A DNA stretch of 64,000 nucleotides, taken from contig CAHIKZ030001194.1 in assembly GCA_903632075.3 (NCBI GenBank), positions 501,001 through 565,000 of the forward strand. The letters run 5' to 3'. This stretch comes from Acanthosepion pharaonis (taxonomy: Eukaryota > Mollusca > Cephalopoda > Sepiida > Sepiidae). The notes beneath the pieces are model-generated. The model saw only the letters and a program-made list of their open reading frames with translations. It did not search any database and was not told where the DNA came from. Positions within the stretch are counted from its first letter, which is position 1. The number at the start of each line of letters is the position of its first letter. Shown here in pieces: positions 35,671 through 45,374 of this stretch. Made by a program: the position numbers and the translations under genes.

Positions 35671-36455
35671 GTTGATAAAACGTGGAGACTAGCGGGTCTT
35701 TGTAGTTTATCACATAGGGAGAGGAGTTGGGGAAAAATAAAACAAAATAAAGAAAGCCTGGATAACCCAGGAAATTAAAAATTTACACACAAACAAAAAA
35801 TAAAATAAATGACAAAAACTGAAAGAAAATAAACAGGTAAGACTTTTTAAACAAAAATAAAAATGGCGCCCGAAGGCAGCCGAAAATAAAAAGAAAAACC
35901 AGAAACTTCTCTCTTTTTTCAGAAAAATTTACAAATGTACAAAAAGAAAAGAAAATAATAAAAAATAAAGTTTAAAGTTTAGCGGCTGACGCCGCTAAAG
36001 AAAATGAATTAAAAGAAAAATAAACTAGTCAAACCAAAATAAAAAGGAGAAAGAAGGCGACTGAAGTCGCTAAGAAAATAAAAAATAAAAAAAAGAAATA
36101 AACACAAAGCTTCTTTTTTCTTTTGTCTAAACTGTTCTTTTTTTTTTTAAATTCAGAGAAAATAAACAAAAATAAGAAAGCAGTCGTCCGGTAAGACTTT
36201 GTCAAACCGGACTAAAAAAAAGAAAAAATGTGGACCGAAGCCCAAAAACAAATTAAAAACAAACAAAAGAAATGGAAAAAATTAAAAGAATGAAACTAAA
36301 ACAATAACTTATCAGAAAAAAGGTCCGGTGTTTTCAAAAAAGTTCGTCCAAATAATCAAGCAAGCAGATGAAAAGGAACAGTCTCGCCACAGTTCTGAAA
36401 AATCAAAAATACCGATCAAAATGGAGGTCAGAATAACAGTCAAACACTGTCTTTG
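35671..36455 (-). other. 5' leader of LINE B
   Basis: T-rich on the minus strand, starting right after the 13-mer at 36456-36468. It shares a TTCTGAC-TCC block with the leader of copy A shortly after the start, but is otherwise hard to align. Confidence 0.6.
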
Positions 36456-36468
36456 CTCTCTCTGACGC
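36456..36468 (-). repeat. 13-mer at the 5' edge of LINE B
   Basis: GCGTCAGAGAGAG on the minus strand. Directly upstream is the TATA-bearing 5' part of the split LTR. Confidence 0.8.
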
Positions 36469-36547
36469 TCTGTCACTCTCTCTCCAGAGCTGACTTATAT
36501 AAGAGGGACCAGTCCATTACTAGTTAGAAGGTGGGTGCGCCCCAACA
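36469..36547 (-). repeat. 5' part of the LTR split by the LINE insertions
   Basis: Begins TGTTGGGGCGCACCC at 36547 (minus) after ATTAC. It contains TAATGGACT, also found in the solo LTRs, and a TATATAAG box, then GAGAGAGAGTGACAGA leading into the 13-mer. The continuation is at 21835-22039. Confidence 0.6.
36494..36503 (-). promoter_or_regulatory. TATA box of the split LTR
   Basis: CTTATATAAG, about 30 nt upstream of the GAGAGAGAGTGACAG stretch where transcription of the LTR would be expected to start. The placement is inferred from the LTR comparison; no other core element was identified. Confidence 0.45.
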
Positions 36548-36875
36548 GTAATACAAAAAATATTAACTTTATTTGGGTTTATTAATTTATTACAAGTACT
36601 GTGTTCTTTCCTTAATAATTATCATCTTCGAAATATTGTTGTTTTTTGTCTATCAGGTTTCTTACGTCGGCATTTTTAAATTATTTCTTAATACTTTCTT
36701 TTAAATATTGAATTAATTTCAAATAGAACCAATGCCTTATTGATCATCCTTGTAACAAATTGCAAAGGGAATTGTAAAAACGGCCCTAAAGTACGTGGAA
36801 TTATCTTTCCCTAAAGATAAAGAATTATCCGATTTTTCGATTCGTACAATCAGTAGAGATAGTTAGATTATTGTT

Positions 36876-37147
36876 TAGGTTGACGGACACATATGTCTTA
36901 GTTTTTTTTTTTTTACGAATTGGTCAAACCCAAACTCAAACAAAAACATTGTTTTCAATCGTTATGATGAGTCCCCGATTGAATAGAATTAGAATTTTAT
37001 TATAAACAATTGTCTTGTAAATGGAATTTTTAAAGCATTCTGAATATATATAAATAAAGAAAAAAGTGTGCAAGACAATAAGAAATACTACCTGCCAAAA
37101 AAAAAGTGGATGTTTGTTTTATCGGCTGAAAAATGTAAGAAATCCGA
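36876..37147 (+). repeat. Dispersed repeat R1, right copy
   Basis: Second copy of 21418-21697 in the same orientation. It ends GAAAAATGTAAGAAATCCGA and runs into a (CA)n tract. The GAAATC-AAAAAATGTAGGAAAT end also occurs before the (CA)n at 39410, so the family tends to end at CA microsatellites. Confidence 0.8.
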
Positions 37148-37162
37148 TCCCATATATAAAGG

Positions 37163-37163
<1 letters not shown>

Positions 37164-37214
<51 letters not shown>
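37164..37214. repeat. (CA)n microsatellite
   Basis: About 25 CA units following the end of repeat R1. Confidence 0.97.
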
Positions 37215-37215
<1 letters not shown>

Positions 37216-39103
37216 CCTGGTTTTTTTAACCTAAGTCACTCCATGGAATCGCTAAAACATAGAGCGTAGTCTGATGAAAAAGACGCCAAAGTTTATGAAA
37301 ACAAGATTTTATCGTCAAAATGCTTATTTTTTTATGAAGAGGATAGACTAAATTTTTTTTTTAATTATTTTAAAAAATTTTCCATCTTTTAGAATATTCT
37401 AAATTTTGATTTAAAAACCTTGTTTCTCTTTGTCGCAACATAGGGTAGTAAATAACATAGATAATTTTAGCGCGTTTTTTTTGTATTTACACACATTAAT
37501 TTGGAAAATCTTGCAAAAATAAAAAAATAATTGTCAGATGTTAATGAAACTTTCAGAAACTATTCACAGATGATCGAAATTATTATAAATATGTTTTTTT
37601 TATTAAAGTCATGGCAGAAATATTTTTTTTATATTTTTTAACACACCCCATAACTAATTTTATGAAAAACTCGAGACCATCGGTTTTAGTGATTACAATA
37701 GTTAAAAGCACAAGGCTTTGAAGAATGCAAATCATGTTTTTTTTTTGGCCAACGTACCTGAAAATCAGCTGTGAATTGTAACATACAAAACTCAATAAAA
37801 CAAATGTATTATTTAGTTTCAAATGCTTTTATTTGTTTTAATTTGTTTTTATGACTATGGACAATATTTTCAGAAAGCAAAAATTTTTTTCAATGAAAAT
37901 TGAATTTTTAATACAATTATTTCTTATTTCTTTAATTTTAAAAAGATTTTTTAAAAAAATTTTAAAATTGAATTTTTAAAAATATTTTAACATTAGTTAA
38001 AAGCAACATCAACCTTTCAAAATGTCCGTGTGAGATTGTCATTGTCTAGCGCTTTGAAAATTGTATAATTTGGACCAATCAGATTAGCCATGGTGATTAA
38101 GAAATGTAATTTTTGTGTTTATAGTCGGACAGTAATTATCAAGTACGGAAGACCAACCAGAATACAATTTAGTTGCATTATTTGAGTTCAGCATTGTTCT
38201 CCGCTGTTAAGCCCTTTACTTTTGCGAAACACATATGGAGAAGTTAATTTGAGTTTTCAATTTCAACTGAGAAGGGTACCTACAAGTAACAGTATCATCT
38301 TATGAAATTTAACTACTGCTAAACTTTAATTTATATGATCTTATTTTTTATATTAATCACAGTTATGACATTTTCCATAAATGAAATATCAAAATTAATA
38401 ATAAAATGAATGTAAATACAAATAACACAGTAAAATGTAATAAATGTACATAAAATTATAGTATTTTATGTACACTTCTGATAAAATTTCATAAGAAAGG
38501 TACCTAAATTAATTAGATACCTTTTTTCTTATGAAATTTAATCTCACTATTAACAGTCTTATTTTTTAATTTCTTTATATTTTCCATAAAGCATCGTAAA
38601 CGTAAAAATGAAAGCTAAGTACAAAAAATAAAAAAATAAAAAATTAGAGCGCTGAAAGTTTTCCTTAAAAGTAACGAGGTAAATAATTTGTTCACTTAAA
38701 TAATTTCACTTCCTTCCATCCGTAGAAAGAATTATCCTCCCGTAAGTTATCTAAACGTCATGAATGTGCCTTTCGTCAATCGTCAAGCGACGCGAAAGGT
38801 TATGACCTGCTTTGTTTTATTTTCAAATTACATTTTTTCGGCGCAGAAGCTAAGTTAAGCTTGGTTCAAAATATTTTAAATAAACAGTATAATTTCTGTT
38901 TTTATTAAAATCAGTTTTGAAAAAATGATAATTGATTTTTAAAAGAATATCAAAGTCAGGTTTTAATCTTTTTTATCAAATCGAAAAAAATGATTGAAAA
39001 TGATTGATTATCTGTCCTTTTTTTGACCAAAAAAAAAACAATATTTTTAACGAAAATTTCAGACGTGTTAGAAACGATTAAAAACTGTAAAAAAATACCC
39101 CCA
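37215..39103. other. AT-rich DNA with homopolymer runs
   Basis: No coding block recognised. The 79-codon minus ORF at 37583-37822 is a translation of T/A-rich sequence. It includes the hairpin at 38484-38539. Confidence 0.4.
38484..38539. repeat. Inverted repeat (hairpin)
   Basis: AAATTTCATAAGAAAGGTACC pairs with the downstream GATACCTTTTTTCTTATGAAATTT across about 10 nt. A third partial copy of the arm (GGGTACCT...CTTATGAAATTTA) lies at 38273-38311. Possibly part of a foldback element. Confidence 0.6.
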
Positions 39104-39215
39104 AAATACTTTGATCTTTCCTCTTTAATAATAATATGAACATTAGACGATAAAATTTTGTTTTCGTCAAGTTCGGCTTTTTTTCATCATGCTATGCTCA
39201 TTTGTTTACATTTTC
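39104..39215 (+). repeat. Dispersed repeat R2, copy 1
   Basis: Shares in order TTTGGTCTTTCCTCTT/TTTGATCTTTCCTCTT, TAATAATAATA, AAATTTTG/AAACTTTGG, TTTTCGTCAAGTTCGG/TTTTGTTAAGTTTGGG and ATGCTATGCTCATTT with 60595-60705. It continues to a (CA)n tract at 39410. Confidence 0.55.
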
Positions 39216-39408
39216 GTGGGTGAGTTGTCCCCCTTTCATTCTCACAATGTGTCTTAATCGTGTTTTCAAATTGATTTTGTTAAAAAACAATTCTGTTTTT
39301 CCCATTTTCGGCGCCGTTAGAACCACCACAAGGTAATTTTATGTAGTCCTGTGAAGTTTTGTTGAAATCGGTTAAAAAATGTAGGAAATTCGATCCAATA
39401 TATAAACG

Positions 39409-39409
<1 letters not shown>

Positions 39410-39464
<55 letters not shown>
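39410..39464. repeat. (CA)n microsatellite
   Basis: About 27 AC units preceded by the R1/R2-type end GGAAATTCGATCCAATATA. Confidence 0.97.
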
Positions 39465-39466
<2 letters not shown>

Positions 39467-39595
39467 TCTGTATTTTATAATAAGTAAGATTAATGCAAAT
39501 CGGAAGATGCCAATGTAGGATGGCGGAATGAGAACCATCTATCCTCGTAGATTAAAGAATTCAATTCGAAATTCTTTGCAGGTTACCCGGATCCA

Positions 39596-39643
39596 CAATC
39601 ACTTGATGAAGACCAGAGTGCACTACAACCGAAACGTTGTGAT
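39596..39643 (+). ncRNA. Weak hammerhead-like / Penelope-type terminal motif
   Basis: ATCAC-TTGATGA...CCGAAACGTT-GTGAT: the outer ATCAC/GTGAT pair could be stem I, GAAA is intact, and ACGT could be a minimal stem III. However, the first core base is T instead of C and stem II is not convincing. A related CCTGAAAAAGGCC...AAAACGTTGTAAT occurs at 45573-45610. Confidence 0.3.
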
Positions 39644-39659
39644 AAGACAATGATACTTC

Positions 39660-40452
39660 TGTAAATATTGTTTACTATTATGAAATGTACGTCGCCAATT
39701 GAAAGCCAACTTGTTCGAAGAAGATATTTTGATCAGTGGTGAATGCAAGCAACTGGAAACTTAAGAAATAAGATTTTGATCACATGCCGAGGGTTGATGA
39801 ATGTTTTTTGAGTCGATGATAATCTGCCCGGAAGGAGTTGGGGATCATGCAAACTTTCAACCTGTATGTAATATCTTGTAGTTCGTGTCGTTTATGATGA
39901 GCGTATTTCTTCGGATTTCATTCACCTCTCTTGCGGGTCACTCTGCTTAGCATGTTATGATTTAAACACTCGTCTGGTCAATCTTACTATGTTCCACTTT
40001 ATGATTGCTGCCCAGAGGCTGAATGTTGCCATTTTTGTTTTTATTGACATAAAAGTTGATCAGCAAGGATAGTGACTGGCGATTAAAAAGAAACTATTAG
40101 CTTCCTCCTTATCTCTAAATGCTTGTCACATTTAGATGAGTATATTGCGTTCTCAAAGTAGTGTGTTTCCAATTGTGCATCAGAACTTCGAATACTGATT
40201 TTCAAGCAGGCGGACTTCCTCAAATTAGCATTGCGTAATTGTTCTTGCCTCTCAATCATTACGTTCGTAAAAATTATTTGTAATGTTTTTACAAAAACAA
40301 CAACCTGCAAAAATACGAAATAGAAACTTGAATCAAAAGTAGGTCATTTAGGCTGCCTTCAAGGCATACATTTTGTATATCCAAATAGCTACCAGAAACT
40401 TTGGAATAAAAGGTATAAATATATATATATATATTTAATTTAAATTGGAATG
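39660..40452. other. Unassigned DNA
   Basis: No domain or repeat boundary recognised. A short (TA)n tract lies at 40418-40434 just before the solo LTR. Confidence 0.35.
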
Positions 40453-40761
40453 TGTTATGGTCCGGTTCCTTGTACCACGGTGATAGTCCAAGGTAGAAGC
40501 AATAAAGAAAAACTCGAACACGGATATGGAATTACACAGATATATTACAAACAGGACTATATACAGAGAAGTAGAAAGTGTTAGTACTGAACGCGACTCG
40601 GTTTCGGACTGCCTCTGACTCGACTGACTTACTGACTCGCTCTGACTGACTGACAGACTCCACTCCAGACTTCAGACTGAACTCTCCGCTTCCTCTTGAG
40701 GCGCAGTATTTATTACGTATGGAATAGTCCATTATGCTATTATGGGTAAGGTCCCATAACA
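40453..40761 (-). repeat. Solo LTR, copy 2
   Basis: 309 bp with perfect ends: TGTTATGG at the left and CCATAACA at the right. Flanked by GAATG on both sides (40448-40452 and 40762-40766). Its reverse complement aligns with 29-349 over the whole length, for example TACGTAATAAATACTGCGCC and CCTTGGACTATCACC. By the same promoter reasoning it is read on the minus strand. No internal region adjoins it. Confidence 0.88.
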
Positions 40762-40766
40762 GAATG

Positions 40767-41282
40767 AGTCCTTTGATATTCGCTATAGCAAAAGTTCGTT
40801 TTTAAGGCACATTTTGGTAGCAGTTAGGAGAAAGACTATTTCAGCTCGGTAGTTGACAGTTTAGAAGTTAAAACTTGGTAGTAGTTATCATCCTCTAAAA
40901 GATACGGCCTCAATCTGATGTCCTTTCTTCTTGGAAGAGCAGAAAAATGTCTTAAGCAGATGACCGATTAACTTCTCCACTCGACGCGCATAGCTCGTTT
41001 CTCATTACTCCAAGTTTGACAAGGTTCTCAGACTAATTGTGTGAAGCTTGGTTTCGGCTAATATCAAAAGTCTGTGTGCCAAAAGTACTTTATTTTTCGG
41101 TGTTCCTTTCTGTTTTTTATATAATGGAAGTTATGCGTGGAGCCTCTCTTATTTTGGTATTTTCTAGTTACAGATGGCGAGACTTCTCTCCATCTTACCA
41201 GCAAACTTCTGCCGTTTTTCGGTCGGGCTCAGTCTTTTCTTCTTTTTATTTGAGAGTTGACTTCTCTTTTTTTTGGTGTGGG

Positions 41283-41326
<44 letters not shown>

Positions 41327-41439
41327 AAGAAAACAAATACGTTATTTTAATTTGAATTCTGTTTTTTATTTATAATTCATTTTTTTTATTGGGACTCACT
41401 ACGGATACATTGGAGATATCTTTCATAACAAGAGAAGGG
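40767..41439. other. Unassigned DNA with a (GA)n tract
   Basis: Contains the (GA)n tract at 41287-41322. The 96-codon ORF at 41037-41327 ends in that tract and has no domain. Confidence 0.35.
41287..41322. repeat. (GA)n microsatellite
   Basis: About 18 GA units. Confidence 0.95.
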
Positions 41440-42360
41440 AATACATAAAACATAGAAGGACCGGTGGTATTAAAATTTGAGGTAAGTTCGACCCTAGCCA
41501 AAATGAAGAGAAACAAAGCAGAAGAACGAAATGAGGTCAAAATAGATGCTAGCAGTCTTAGACTACTTGGAGGATTTAAATAAATGTTTGAAATACGAAA
41601 AAAAACTCGGATTTATCTTCATAGTACTGTCCAATAAACCAGATGTAAATGAATTTGACTCCATTTGAGAATCTGCTTGATGTGATGAGTCTCAAAGGTA
41701 AATTAATGATTAGGATTTTTAATAAATAGAGCTCGTACCAGAATTTGACCAGAAATATGGTACGACGGAGTGTATTATTCAAGACACTGGCACAAGAAAC
41801 TCTATTTTTATGAGAAGTTTATCAGAGCAATCAATACAAATTCAAAATGATCTTGTTTAGTCATGGTGGGTACAAGTCTGGTGGGTACAAAGACTTGAAA
41901 TATTAGTTTTATTTATACGGGAAGAATATGAGTAAACCGTAACCTCTACTGGGAAAAAACAGGCTGTATGCAGGTAGAGAGCGAGCTTAGGGAATATACA
42001 AAATAGAAAAGGATGCATTTTCTCCCTTTATTTAACCTACTGTGCAGCGATACGAGAACTAAATGACCTATCAGCATTTATTATTGGTGAGTATAATCTT
42101 AACACCATAAAACATGGAGATGATACTGTGTTAATGGCGGATACAGAACGACAACTATCTAGTAAAAAAAAGCAAGGAGAAAGTGGCTATTAACTACAAC
42201 CAGTAGAATGCTATGATTGTCATATAAAAAGCCCAAGTTTTGAGCTACGTACTGGGGACGACAAAAATCAAGCAGTTAGAGAAATTCAACTATTTGCGAT
42301 AGAAAGTGACACAAATCCGAAGGTAATAAGAAAAACGTTAAATGTATTTCTACTAAAATG
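41440..42360 (+). pseudogene. LINE reverse transcriptase relic (RTE/craniofacial-type)
   Basis: Fragments in order: MKRNKAEERNEVKI (about 41503) resembling the KxxKAxGxDxI block; degraded sequence; then IIGEYNLNTIKHGDDTVLMADTERQL (about 42085), which is the catalytic region with HGDD in place of YADD; then a segment ending SFELRTGDDK. The same block set in better order is seen on the minus strand at 50560-51430. The frame changes repeatedly and the active site is altered, so it is dead. Confidence 0.62.
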
Positions 42361-43175
42361 AGTTCAGAGTTTTTCTTCGTTTCCTTTGTAATATATTTTA
42401 TCTATTTGGCAGTGAATGTTCGTTAATGTTCTTCGAGATAAGTCTTTAAGTGACAGACGTCGTTCTACCAAAGAATACTGAGAAAATAATTCTCAAATTA
42501 AAAACTACATGGAAACGATTGTTATCAGAAAAATTTCGGGGAAACATGAAGAAAAAAGGTTTGTAAAATGTAACACTCACAATACATAATGAAGGCAAGA
42601 GTGGCAGAAGATATACAGCGAGTAGCCTACTTACGTCTACATGAATATGATAGAACAAAAGGGTATGGTAAAGGGTAAAAGTTACTTAGAGCAATGTGTA
42701 GATCAAAGTGGATGGCTCACATCTTGAAAGGACACTTTCTGTGTATAGTGAAAAGTTAATAGAAATTGTTGACGCGTGTTTTGAATAACAAGCATATTTT
42801 TGTCGTAAAATAATGAACATTTGGCGCATGTTACTTATTTTCCTTCTCTGACATGTTTTTTCGTAAAATGTTTTTAACGGTAAATTCCTTATTTTGATCA
42901 ATTCCACGATCGATTTTATAATCGGGAATGATTTAACTAATTTGAGTTTGTATTCTACTTTACATTTGGTTTTGACAATTCGTGTTTCGGATATCTGTCA
43001 AATGCTTCAGGAAAATAAATTTGAGCAAAAGAAAGACAAACGGCAAATAAGAGAGACAAGTTGAGAATGGTGAGAATGAGTAACAAAAGGAATGGATAGT
43101 AACGAGTTATATAGATCTAAATAAGACAGAATAAAATTTTAGTCAGAAGAAAATAAAGACTGAGAGAGAAAAAAG

Positions 43176-43178
<3 letters not shown>
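42361..43178. other. Unassigned AT-rich DNA
   Basis: The minus ORFs of 70 and 73 codons have no recognisable domain. Confidence 0.35.

Positions 43179-43244
<66 letters not shown>
43179..43244. repeat. (TA)n microsatellite
   Basis: About 33 AT units abutting the foldback sequence. Confidence 0.97.
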
Positions 43245-43252
<8 letters not shown>

Positions 43253-43445
43253 TGTTTAAACGTCATTTTAAATGGGTCATATTTGAGTAGATACTCTGTT
43301 TTTATTTATTTACTAAACAGTACATTTATCTGTCGGTAGATATAAATAAATATGCTGTTTAATCAATAAATAAAAACAGAGCATCTACTAAAAGATGAGT
43401 ATCCATTAAAAAAATAACGTTTATACAAATAAATTAAAAATATGT
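43245..43445. repeat. Foldback element (imperfect 70-bp inverted repeat)
   Basis: Left arm 43245-43312 (AATTTATTTG-TAAACGT ... CTGTTTTTATTTA) pairs with right arm 43366-43445. The central spacer itself has a short AAACAG/CTGTTT pairing, so nearly the whole 200 bp can fold. No ORF. It could be a MITE or two SINE-like copies in inverted orientation; no target duplication was found. Confidence 0.65.
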
Positions 43446-43463
43446 CGGATTTAATAAATTTCC

Positions 43464-43489
43464 TATATATATATATATATATATATATA
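43464..43489. repeat. (TA)n microsatellite
   Basis: About 13 TA units, on the 3' side of hammerhead H2 (minus strand). Confidence 0.95.
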
Positions 43490-43503
43490 GATACACCTAG
43501 TGA

Positions 43504-43557
43504 GCCAGACAAACCTACCTAGGTTTCACCTAAACGGATCGTCAGGGAATGTTTGGC
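43504..43557 (-). ncRNA. Hammerhead-ribozyme-like motif H2
   Basis: On the minus strand: stem I 5' strand GCCAAACATTCC, core CTGACGA, stem II of two C-G pairs after a T.T mismatch, GAAA, stem III ACC/GGT over a TA loop, A at the cleavage position, then stem I 3' strand GGTTTGTCTGGC. The two stem I strands pair at 9 of 12 positions, including both ends. Core residues are all present; the weak spot is stem II. The upstream sequence contains CTATAAATA, as in a promoter-bearing terminal repeat. A (TA)n tract follows 14 nt downstream. Confidence 0.6.
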
Positions 43558-43840
43558 TAACGAGGCAAAGAGAAACACATATTTATAGGTGATAGCTAAA
43601 ATCATACCACGTGACAAAAACAAAAAACAACAAACTGCTCTACGGTTGTATTGAGCTCTTTTGTTAGTTAGTTGTTACTCGTATCGGGTTTTTTCTTTGG
43701 GCTTCAGACCTGCATCTGTGCGATTTTTTTGTCGGCAGAAGTTCATGTTTGTAGCTCTTCTTTTTTTAAAACCTTTTTCCCCTCGAGATTGATTTGATTA
43801 GCAAATCAAAAATTCGAGGGTTTTTCGAAAACGAGTCTAG

Positions 43841-43923
<83 letters not shown>
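43841..43923. repeat. (TATC)n(TA)n microsatellite
   Basis: About nine TATC units, then about 25 TA units. It lies on the 3' side of hammerhead H3 (minus strand). Confidence 0.96.
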
Positions 43924-43926
<3 letters not shown>

Positions 43927-43935
43927 AAAATCAAG

Positions 43936-44001
43936 AGGTCAATAGAATACCTTGGTTTCGACCTCACGGTGTAATCAAGCAATATTTTTCAAATGACGAC
44001 C
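43936..44001 (-). ncRNA. Hammerhead-ribozyme-like motif H3 (degenerate)
   Basis: Reverse-complement relative of 45779-45845. It keeps stem II ACC-GTGA-GGT with a GNRA-type loop, GAAA, stem III ACC/GGT over AA, and stem I ends based on GGTC/GACC. The first core box is TTGATTA instead of CTGATGA, so it should be inactive. The 5' flank AAATAAAGCGTTAAGGT is shared with H4, showing both derive from one repeat family. Confidence 0.6.
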
Positions 44002-44250
44002 TTAACGCTTTATTTTAAAAAAAATCACTTAGAACGTTACGTTATTATTTTTCAAAAATAAATAAACAGGCGCATGACGGTCGGAAAACATGACGTTGAG
44101 TGTAATAGAAATGAAGGAGATATGAAGAAAGAAGAAGGGCGAAGAAAAGAAAAGAAAAAATAGGACGGGAATGCATTGTAAATGTATACAGAAAAGAAGA
44201 AGAAAAGCAAATGTAACGTAAATTTAAGGAAGGTTGGGGAGGCAAACGTA

Positions 44251-44278
44251 CAGTGACCTAAGAAAAGTTTTTAGCCAG
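44251..44278 (-). repeat. Terminal inverted repeat of the Tc1-like relic
   Basis: CAGTGACCTAAGAAAAGTTT directly after a TA, the usual left-end pattern of Tc1/mariner elements (TA-CAGTG). It lies about 90 nt beyond the transposase stop codon. No matching right end was found. Confidence 0.6.
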
Positions 44279-45007
44279 GAGAAATAAACTACATTCAATT
44301 TTACAATTTAATTACGTAATCCAGACTAAACATAAATAAACATTATTTGGAACTAGTATAGAGTAGATCCTAATTTTCTAGTTTCAGTGCTTGTATTCGA
44401 TTTTTCATGGATTTGATCAAATTATCAATAATCATCTGATCCATATTTTGCCACTCCTTTAGCAATGTTTCTTTAAGGGTTGCCATTGACGTAATTTTGG
44501 TTGCACGCTTTCGAAGTTTTCGGTCAAGTTGCTCCCAAACGTGCTCTATTGGATTCATGTCAAGAATTTGGGCTACCCATGGTAGTGACTTGATTCCTTG
44601 CGATTCCTTCCAAGCCTTTGCTACTTTGCTCGTATGACATGTCGCTCCATTTTCTTGAAAAATGTAGACATTCTTGTCAATCTGATTGGTTTCAAATACT
44701 GGGAGTAGTTTTTTCTCTAATATTTGACAGTATTTTGGACCATTCAACTGCTTGTCAACAAAAATCATCTCAGATTTCCCTCTAAACCAGACAGCGCCCC
44801 ACATGATTACTCCAATCCCTCCATGTTCCACGGTCGCCTGCAGACATTCAGTGTTCCAAGTTTCATTCTGATTTCTCTAACCATAAACCTGTCTCGAATT
44901 CGAATATTGGCAGAATTTACTTTCATCTGACCAAATGATAGACTGCCAAAATTCATGATCTTTGCTCACGAATTCTCTCGCCCAGTCCATACTCCTGTTC
45001 CTGTTAC
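44251..45007 (-). pseudogene. Tc1-like transposase relic
   Basis: On the minus strand the relic begins near 45007 with MDWAREFVSKDHEFW and IIWSDESKF, the first catalytic Asp block. A frame change follows at about 44870. The open frame 44831-44370 has GGIGVIMWGAVWFRGK, LNGPKYCQILEKKLLPVF, IFQENGATCHTSK, ILDMNPIEHVWEQL and a normal C-terminus. The second catalytic Asp (FQxDxA) has become Asn, while the third position (NPIE) is intact. The N-terminal DNA-binding half is missing: a Penelope-type fragment begins where it should be. Tc1 transposase cuts and pastes at TA sites. Truncated and mutated, so inactive. Confidence 0.85.
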
Positions 45008-45012
45008 ATATG

Positions 45013-45245
45013 TGCTGAGGGGAAGTGGAAAAATCAGGCGTGGCTGACCACATATGGAGAGAGAAGGGAGATCACCGCCCTCTGTGGGATCAGGTTGAGA
45101 TCATAGACAAAGAACACCATTGGAAAATTCGTAAACTTAAGGAATCAGCACATATGCTAGGCCACAAATATCTCCTGAGCCGACCAAGCATAGAAATGAA
45201 TACAATATAGGAACCAGTAATAAGGAGTGTCAGAGAAAAGCGATA
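45013..45245 (+). pseudogene. Penelope-like element GIY-YIG endonuclease C-terminal fragment
   Basis: The frame 45025-45210 reads VADHIWREKGDHRPLWDQVEI, IDKEHHWKIRKLKESAHML and LSRPSIEMNTI, continuing past a stop with EPVIRSV. The pattern H...W..(V/I)(I/L)D.E..W.RK.KE.. is that of the C-terminal part of the endonuclease domain of Penelope-like elements. Hammerhead H4 lies on the same strand about 540 nt downstream, the arrangement expected for a 3' terminal repeat of such an element, although a SINE-like unit lies in between. Recognition is by motif only. Confidence 0.55.
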
Positions 45246-45374
45246 ATAACAAAAAATTGCAATATGAGCTCTGGTAAAAAAATGAAAAGATAACAGCAAA
45301 AATTGTACTTGTAAAAATGGTTACTGAAGACATTAGTTTTATAATACCCCAAAATTCACACACAGATGTCCTCA

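Larger units (their letters stand above)
29434..36455 (-). mobile_element. Non-LTR retrotransposon, copy B (L1/Tx1-like)
   Basis: A 7.0-kb element with the same order as copy A: leader, ORF1, ORF2, 3' region. It is inserted head to tail with A, separated only by the 13-mer. ORF2 and the 3' region are very similar to A, while ORF1 and leader are clearly more divergent. Frameshifts in ORF1 and ORF2 show it is inactive. Classification in the L1/Tx1 group rests on the ORF1 CCHC knuckle, the APE/RT block style and the C-terminal CCHC motif. Confidence 0.88.

Noticed and set aside
37164..37214. CA tracts as CRISPR-like arrays or regulatory arrays
   Set aside because: Simple dinucleotide repeats without spacers, in an evidently eukaryotic sequence.
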